A stretch of DNA of 10,514 nt from Deltaproteobacteria bacterium (GTDB taxonomy: Bacteria > Desulfobacterota > Desulfobacteria > C00003060 > C00003106): assembly GCA_019314005.1 (NCBI GenBank), contig JAFDAE010000146.1, positions 1 to 10,514 of the forward strand. Direction: 5' to 3'. The position numbers and the translations under genes were made by a program. A model generated the notes under the pieces. It made no database searches and had not been told where the DNA came from. It worked only from the letters and a program-made list of their open reading frames with translations. This document shows, in pieces, positions 8,801 to 10,514 of the stretch; position 1 is the stretch's first letter, and every line of letters begins with the position of its first letter.

Positions 8801-10096
8801 TCGGACAATACGCCGGGCCCGCAGACGGCAGGAAATCCGTTTAAAATTACTGTTTACGCCTGCGACTATTATTTTAACCGGACCACTGCCGCTCCGACCG
8901 TCGGGATTGAAGGACCCGGGGGAACCGACCCGAACGGCGAATATCCTTCTTCAAAGCCGTTGGTTCAGGGCGCGACGACATTTATTATTACCTTCAAGAC
9001 CGCTCATTCCACCTGGACGCTGGAAACCTCAAACGCCAGTTATACGGATTACACTTCTTCGGGGATTTATGTAATTCCGGGGGAGCAGAAAAAACTTCAA
9101 ATCCTTGTTCCCGATGAATATCCTAACCCCGGTTCCTCGCCCGAAGGTGACGGTAATGCCGGCTCCGTTCAGAACCAGCAGGCGGGGATAACTTTTACCA
9201 TTACGGTCAGGGGTTGCGATGACTACTGGAACCTCCAGGAAGAAGCCGAAGCGGACGTCTCTGTAACGAGTAATTACGGGGGCGATATTGTTGCTCCCTT
9301 CTCGCTGGATCTTGTGGATGGAATTGCTGTCTTTGACGTGACTCTTGCGAAAGCGAACACGACTTCGTATCTTTCTGCGGAAGACCTTGATTCAATAAAG
9401 TTATCATCTTACACGCATTCGGGAATCGAATGTATTCCCGGAATTCCCGTAGAGTTGCAGGTGCTCTTACCGGGCGAATCAAACGTTCCCTGCGAAGGGA
9501 AGACCGGCGCCGCCTCAACCCGGACGGCGGGCGTTGAATTTGCATTTACCGTTATTTCGGTTGATTCAAATTATAACATTACTCCCACGACCGCAACCGT
9601 CAGCATTACGTCAGATGATTCAAATGCCGTCCTGCCGTCAACCAATACTCTCATAAACGGCACGACAACATTTTTCATAACGCTAAAGACGGCAAACCAG
9701 AACCGGCTGGTATTTGCCGATGAATATGATACCGGATACGGCTTATTGCTGGACGGGTCAACCGCTTACGTTAAACCGTCCGACCCCGTAAAACTTGCGG
9801 CAATTCTGCCGGGTCAGACCTATGACCCCGGAACCCAAAACGGAAAATACGGTGCAATTGACATTAGCACGGCGGGGAAATCATTTACTGTGACTGTCCG
9901 CGCCTGTGATTATTTATGGAACACCGTTACATCAACGGAGCCAACTGTTTCTCTCACAACAACCGACCCTAACGGCGTAGAGCCCTCCGACAGAATCCTC
10001 TATAACGGCCAACTTTTACGGTTACATTCCAGTCGGCGGACGAACTCGTCGGGAAGTTCTGGACGATTACCGCCTCCGATACAATCGTCGTTCTGA
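5789..10096 (+). CDS. Segment 2: last YW/AGN units, transitional domain, and PGE/QTAG Ig-like units B1-B9 (first part)
   Basis: Reading frame 2 carries on exactly where segment 1 loses the consensus. From the second copy of the 13-bp duplication it reads TTYGTMSFIFDSAGPVS, the normal closing strand and next unit start. In-frame ATGs exist at 5699 and 5804. The first lies in a stretch where frame 1, not frame 2, encodes the domain, and neither has a Shine-Dalgarno-like sequence, so this is a continuation and not a new gene. It encodes the end of R16, R17, R18, transitional domain B0, units B1-B8 and the first half of B9. After YNGQ at about 10010 the sequence turns into non-consensus Leu/Arg/Ser-rich residues and stops at TGA 10094-10096, because of a probable one-base loss. 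No membrane segment or catalytic motif is seen. Confidence 0.82.
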   Translation, partial: TTYGTMSFIFDSAGPVSGYDYPVVDNHYTPTLLGNEVTGTAADVTSDISEVYVDIEEVKTGYHFDGAAGFVNTGGDNWLPVTSGTTDWAYSNAAFTVGGNGWEESEYLFRSKGIDIIGNEETPSAGFTVVVDTTPPVSLVQVPDDDKIYKDVDLTFLSGTAADNSPGAVNNVQISINVLNYHESNNFRWDEDNSTWTDTGAFDLWLDAEGKDNWNYIFTAADWVTGKYYRIKSRAFDKAGQVETPSGYNEFRVVLQAHHFIVSGINSGSKAGTPLSFTVAAKDEYGGPALTYDGTIRFTTKDDEHDLFSHQEEEKSESDPIPDYTFTTTDQKNDASHTFSNLLRFYTAGSGSSGKFLVVYDTDTLVNGEQKDIAVIPDTPYRLQVIVPGELPAPGTGGGKKDDPDLPGNGPIPQLAGGSFNITVNICDDYFNVTDSTDTVTITATDPNFNSKDIYVDGSTTTSIQMDTAGNQTVSANSKEPPAARYIVYTSDLITVNPDTPKRLQIIFPGELPDPGTAAGKKDDPGEPGDGPIEQTAGTGFTITVNACDSKWNVNTSTTVWAEINTTDNYDEEPSSAALVSGTHEFVLEMVTASTQTVTAVCLDSDLDPTDGDVQVKYGSGKQLQVIVPGETAVPGKWYISPYGKTGSASTRTAGVAFTVTVSVCDDYWNVNTDTQVSVTVMGNDPHSIQPDPNPKTISAGSRNYNLTFKTAWTGAVRATWTVEATATEWTSYTSSKIPMKPNSATKLQVLLPNESPKPGSASGKQGEVQEQVAGVKFTVTVRAVDDYWNLQKSSNPEVIVTAPSASYYEAETGPSLFNGTTRFWVILKNAQDDPWQITASTTDGSNLYSNISSTVSVGPADGPSDVEKLMVLVPGEVWEPGSTYGRTGTPSTQTAGAIFTVTIRTVDEFWNKTNTGLNVDLTITDPNIDDSIYENISIIGGEKVSTVTFRTAGASWTVTVSTADGSDLAPHTSQDIYVEPDDTSKLLVITPGEVFDGGSLTGKSDNTPGPQTAGNPFKITVYACDYYFNRTTAAPTVGIEGPGGTDPNGEYPSSKPLVQGATTFIITFKTAHSTWTLETSNASYTDYTSSGIYVIPGEQKKLQILVPDEYPNPGSSPEGDGNAGSVQNQQAGITFTITVRGCDDYWNLQEEAEADVSVTSNYGGDIVAPFSLDLVDGIAVFDVTLAKANTTSYLSAEDLDSIKLSSYTHSGIECIPGIPVELQVLLPGESNVPCEGKTGAASTRTAGVEFAFTVISVDSNYNITPTTATVSITSDDSNAVLPSTNTLINGTTTFFITLKTANQNRLVFADEYDTGYGLLLDGSTAYVKPSDPVKLAAILPGQTYDPGTQNGKYGAIDISTAGKSFTVTVRACDYLWNTVTSTEPTVSLTTTDPNGVEPSDRILYNGQLLRLHSSRRTNSSGSSGRLPPPIQSSF
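6194..6556 (+). repeat. R18: last YW/AGN unit, with atypical closing strand
   Basis: Begins PVSLVQVPDD and carries LSGTAADNS, NNVQISINV, NNFRWDEDN, W, NWNYIF, WVTGKYYRIKSRAFDKAGQVE. The AGN motif is AGQ here, and the closing strand is YNEFRVVLQA in place of TFxYDxxxP. The loss of the YD-x-x-P junction fits its place at the end of the array, where the next domain belongs to another family. Confidence 0.7.
6560..6934 (+). other. B0: transitional Ig-like (Big_1/filamin-like) domain between the two arrays
   Basis: About 125 residues in frame 2, from HHFIVSGINSGSKAGTPLSF to VIPDTPYR. It has the AGTPLSFTVAAKDEYGG strand and loop, a YDGTIRFTTKDD strand, YTFTTTD, HTFSNLLRFYTAG and a final strand ending in DIAVIPDTPY. 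It lacks the LQVLVPGE header and the (C/V)DDYWN motif of the following units, with KDEYGG standing where CDDYWN would be. A charged insertion, HQEEEKSESD, lies in the middle. The pattern resembles common bacterial Ig-like domains with AGTxFxVTVxAxDxxGN; the specific family is inferred from memory of such domains. It probably acts as an adaptor between the repeat blocks. Confidence 0.65.
6935..7657 (+). repeat. B1-B2: adjacent units with the extended KKDDP header
   Basis: Both units have a header reading PGELPxPGTxxGKKDD followed by PxxPGxGPIxQ, about nine residues longer than the short GKxG header of units such as B4. B1 then has LAGGSFNITVNICDDYFN and B2 has TAGTGFTITVNACDSKWN. B2 carries a second Cys (TAVCLDS). 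B1 ends in LITVNPDTPKR and B2 ends in QVKYGSGKQ. The same header appears again in B10, nine units downstream of B1. Confidence 0.75.
7736..7757 (+). repeat. 22-bp direct repeat, copy 1 (in B3)
   Basis: This stretch, encoding STRTAGV, is identical base for base to 9515-9536 in unit B8 about 1.8 kb downstream. It is one of the longest exact matches I noticed between array B units. It marks a closer relation of B3 and B8 than of their neighbours. Confidence 0.85.
9515..9536 (+). repeat. 22-bp direct repeat, copy 2 (in B8)
   Basis: Second copy of the stretch at 7736-7757, again encoding STRTAGV directly after a KTGxA header segment. Flanking codons differ at synonymous and non-synonymous positions, so the match is a remnant of shared ancestry or local conversion, not a recent copy of a whole unit. 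Confidence 0.85.
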
Positions 10097-10149
10097 ATTC
10101 CACGACAACCGCATTAATTTCTGTAAAACCGGACACCTCTCACAAGCGG
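9794..10149 (+). repeat. B9: unit carrying the -1 frame break
   Basis: Starts LAAILPGQTYDPG, with Gln in place of the header Glu, and has STAGKSFTVTVRACDYLWN and SLTTTDPNGVEPSD in frame 2. It is completed by FTVTFQSAD, KFWTITASD and ISVKPDTSHKR in frame 1. As sequenced it is 356 bases; one more base gives 357, or 119 residues, matching the other units. Confidence 0.85.
10006..10015 (+). other. Probable single-base deletion site (-1 frameshift)
   Basis: Frame 2 reads YNGQ and then leaves the consensus, while frame 1 reads FTVTF from 10015. In unit B8 the same position reads INGTTTFFITLKTA. Adding one base after the Gly codon (ggc, 10007-10009), for example an A to give ggc-aca-act-ttt, would read NGTTFTVTF and restore the unit. 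The exact missing base is an inference. The frame change itself is plain, because frame 1 is closed by TAA at 10003-10005 and frame 2 by TGA at 10094-10096. Confidence 0.85.
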
Positions 10150-10514
10150 CTTCAGGTGATTCTGCCGGGTGAGTTAAGAGATCCAGGCACTGATACAGGT
10201 AAGAAAGATGACCCTGACTTACCTGGGGATGGTCCAATATCTCAGACAGCGGGAACTGAATTTACAATAACGGTAAATTCAGTGGATGATTTGTGGAACA
10301 TCTGTGAAACAAATGAACCTCAAGTCGAGATTGACTCAACGGATGAATATGATGATTGCGGAGGAGCAAAGTATTTAACCGGAGGTTCGACTTACTTCGT
10401 AATTACGAATAAAGTTGCAAACACGACACACACGATTACGGCGGAAGGGATTGATTCTTATACGGATTATACGGAAAATGTTTCATCAGAATATGAAGTA
10501 AAACCGGACACGAC
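10006..10514 (+). CDS. Segment 3: rest of unit B9 plus unit B10, 3' partial
   Basis: Frame 1 is open from just after a TAA at 10003-10005 to the end of the window. It has no upstream start codon of its own, so an ORF finder that requires a start would miss it. From 10015 it reads FTVTFQSADELVGKFWTITA, the second-half beta strands of unit B9. The VKPDTSHKR linker follows, and then at 10150 a complete header of unit B10 (LQVILPGELRDPGTDTGKKD) and QTAGTEFTITVNSVDDLWN. The segment ends in EYEVKPDT, the usual end of a unit, so the array very probably continues beyond the window. The match to the repeat consensus over more than 160 residues shows this is real coding sequence joined to segment 2. 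Confidence 0.85.
10150..10514 (+). repeat. B10: extended-header unit, reaches the window end
   Basis: Header LQVILPGELRDPGTDTGKKD followed by DPDLPGDGPISQTAG, the same subtype as B1 and B2. It continues FTITVNSVDDLWN and has two extra cysteines (WNICETN and DDCGGAK), absent at those positions elsewhere in the array. It then shows the TYFVITNKVA strand, ITAEGIDSYTDYT and EYEVKPDT. The unit is essentially complete when the window ends, which suggests another header follows immediately. Confidence 0.8.

Larger units (their letters stand above)
7658..9793 (+). repeat. B3-B8: six units with variable headers
   Basis: Headers differ from unit to unit. B3 has PGETAVPGKWYISPYGKTG, B4 PNESPKPGSASGKQG, B5 PGEVWEPGSTYGRTG, B6 PGEVFDGGSLTGKSD, B7 PDEYPNPGSSPEGDG, and B8 the shortest, PGESNVPCEGKTG. 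The core motifs are CDDYWN, VDDYWN, VDEFWN, CDYYFN, CDDYWN and VDSNYN in that order. KTA-type strands (FKTAW, LKNAQ, FRTAG, FKTAH, LAKAN, LKTAN) sit at the same place in each unit. All are intact in frame 2. Confidence 0.8.
1..10514 (+). pseudogene. Giant Ig-like repeat surface protein gene, interrupted by two frameshifts, open at both ends
   Basis: This entry describes the gene as a whole. One domain series runs from the first to the last base and passes through two frame breaks, so the three open segments listed separately are pieces of one gene. Removing 13 duplicated bases near 5788 and adding one base near 10009 gives about 3,500 uninterrupted codons. Two repeat families lie in order: 18 YW/AGN-type units, one transitional domain, then ten PGE/QTAG-type units. 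The composition is rich in Thr, Ser, Asp, Trp and Tyr, as in extracellular stalk or adhesin proteins. The likely role is a long surface or secreted filament-like protein, inferred from architecture only. No signal peptide, secretion signal or cell-wall anchor lies in the window. Whether the gene is truly broken, phase-variable or mis-sequenced cannot be decided from this sequence, so the pseudogene label is provisional. Confidence 0.55.
6935..10514 (+). repeat. Array B: ten tandem PGE/QTAG-type Ig-like units (B1-B10, last partial or at window end)
   Basis: Unit starts, placed at the Leu of the LQV header, are 6935, 7298, 7658, 8030, 8396, 8747, 9095, 9455, 9794 and 10150. Units are 113-124 residues long. 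Order within a unit: L(Q/M/L)V(I/L)(V/L)PGE; PG and a Gly/Lys-rich segment (GKxG); (Q/R)TAGxxFTVTV; (C/V)D(D/Y)YWN or close variants; a V-x-(V/I)-T strand; an acidic, Asn/Pro-rich loop; (L/V)xxGxxxFxxTxKTA; TWTV-like strand; and a closing YTSxxIxVxPD that leads into the next header. The units are clearly related in sequence but diverged. Members B1, B2 and B10 form a subtype with a longer header. The likely role is a stiff extracellular stalk or adhesive repeat region; this is inferred from fold pattern only. Confidence 0.85.

Noticed and set aside
10006..10020. Programmed -1 ribosomal frameshift in unit B9
   Set aside because: The codons read ggc-caa-ctt-tta-cgg, which is not a canonical X-XXY-YYZ slippery heptamer. 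A one-base loss explains the change more simply.
1..10514. CRISPR array, mobile element, tRNA/rRNA, or intergenic regulatory region
   Set aside because: The repeats are protein-level units of about 340-400 bp with diverged DNA, not short identical direct repeats with spacers. No terminal inverted repeats or transposase are seen, and no non-coding stretch exists.

Overview
The whole window is protein-coding on the + strand and lies inside one very large gene. No start codon, signal peptide, membrane anchor, terminator, RNA gene or intergenic gap is visible. After correcting two small frame breaks it encodes about 3,500 continuous residues, open at both ends, so the native protein is longer still. 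It is built almost entirely of tandem all-beta, Ig-like domains of the kind found in secreted or surface-displayed bacterial proteins. No catalytic domain is seen.

Layout. Positions 1-6556 hold 18 tandem units (R1-R18) of about 113-133 residues. They share a PxS start, a GT-x-x-D motif, a YW...W core, a WTSGxxY strand, an AxDxAGNxE motif and a closing TFxYD strand. Positions 6560-6934 hold one transitional Ig-like domain (B0). Positions 6935-10514 hold a second family of ten units (B1-B10) of about 113-124 residues. Each begins with an LQVLVPGE-type header and contains QTAGxxFTVTV followed by (C/V)DDYWN. B10 is cut by the window end.

The frame is broken twice. At 5775-5801 a perfect 13-bp tandem duplication moves the reading by +1 and creates a stop at 5818-5820. 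Near 10009 one base appears to be missing, which moves the reading back by -1, so the gene returns to its original frame until the window end. Domain homology runs through both sites, and removing or adding exactly those bases restores normal unit lengths. The gene is therefore either recently damaged, able to switch by reversible slippage, or carries sequencing or assembly errors.

Organism. Base composition looks balanced and the architecture is bacterial. From general knowledge, tandem arrays with YW-G-W Ig-like units and LQVLLPGE/QTAG/VDxxWN units are typical of giant surface proteins in environmental, often uncultured phyla such as Elusimicrobiota and Omnitrophota. This is a low-confidence inference. 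Nothing in the window fixes the taxon, the ligand or the secretion route.
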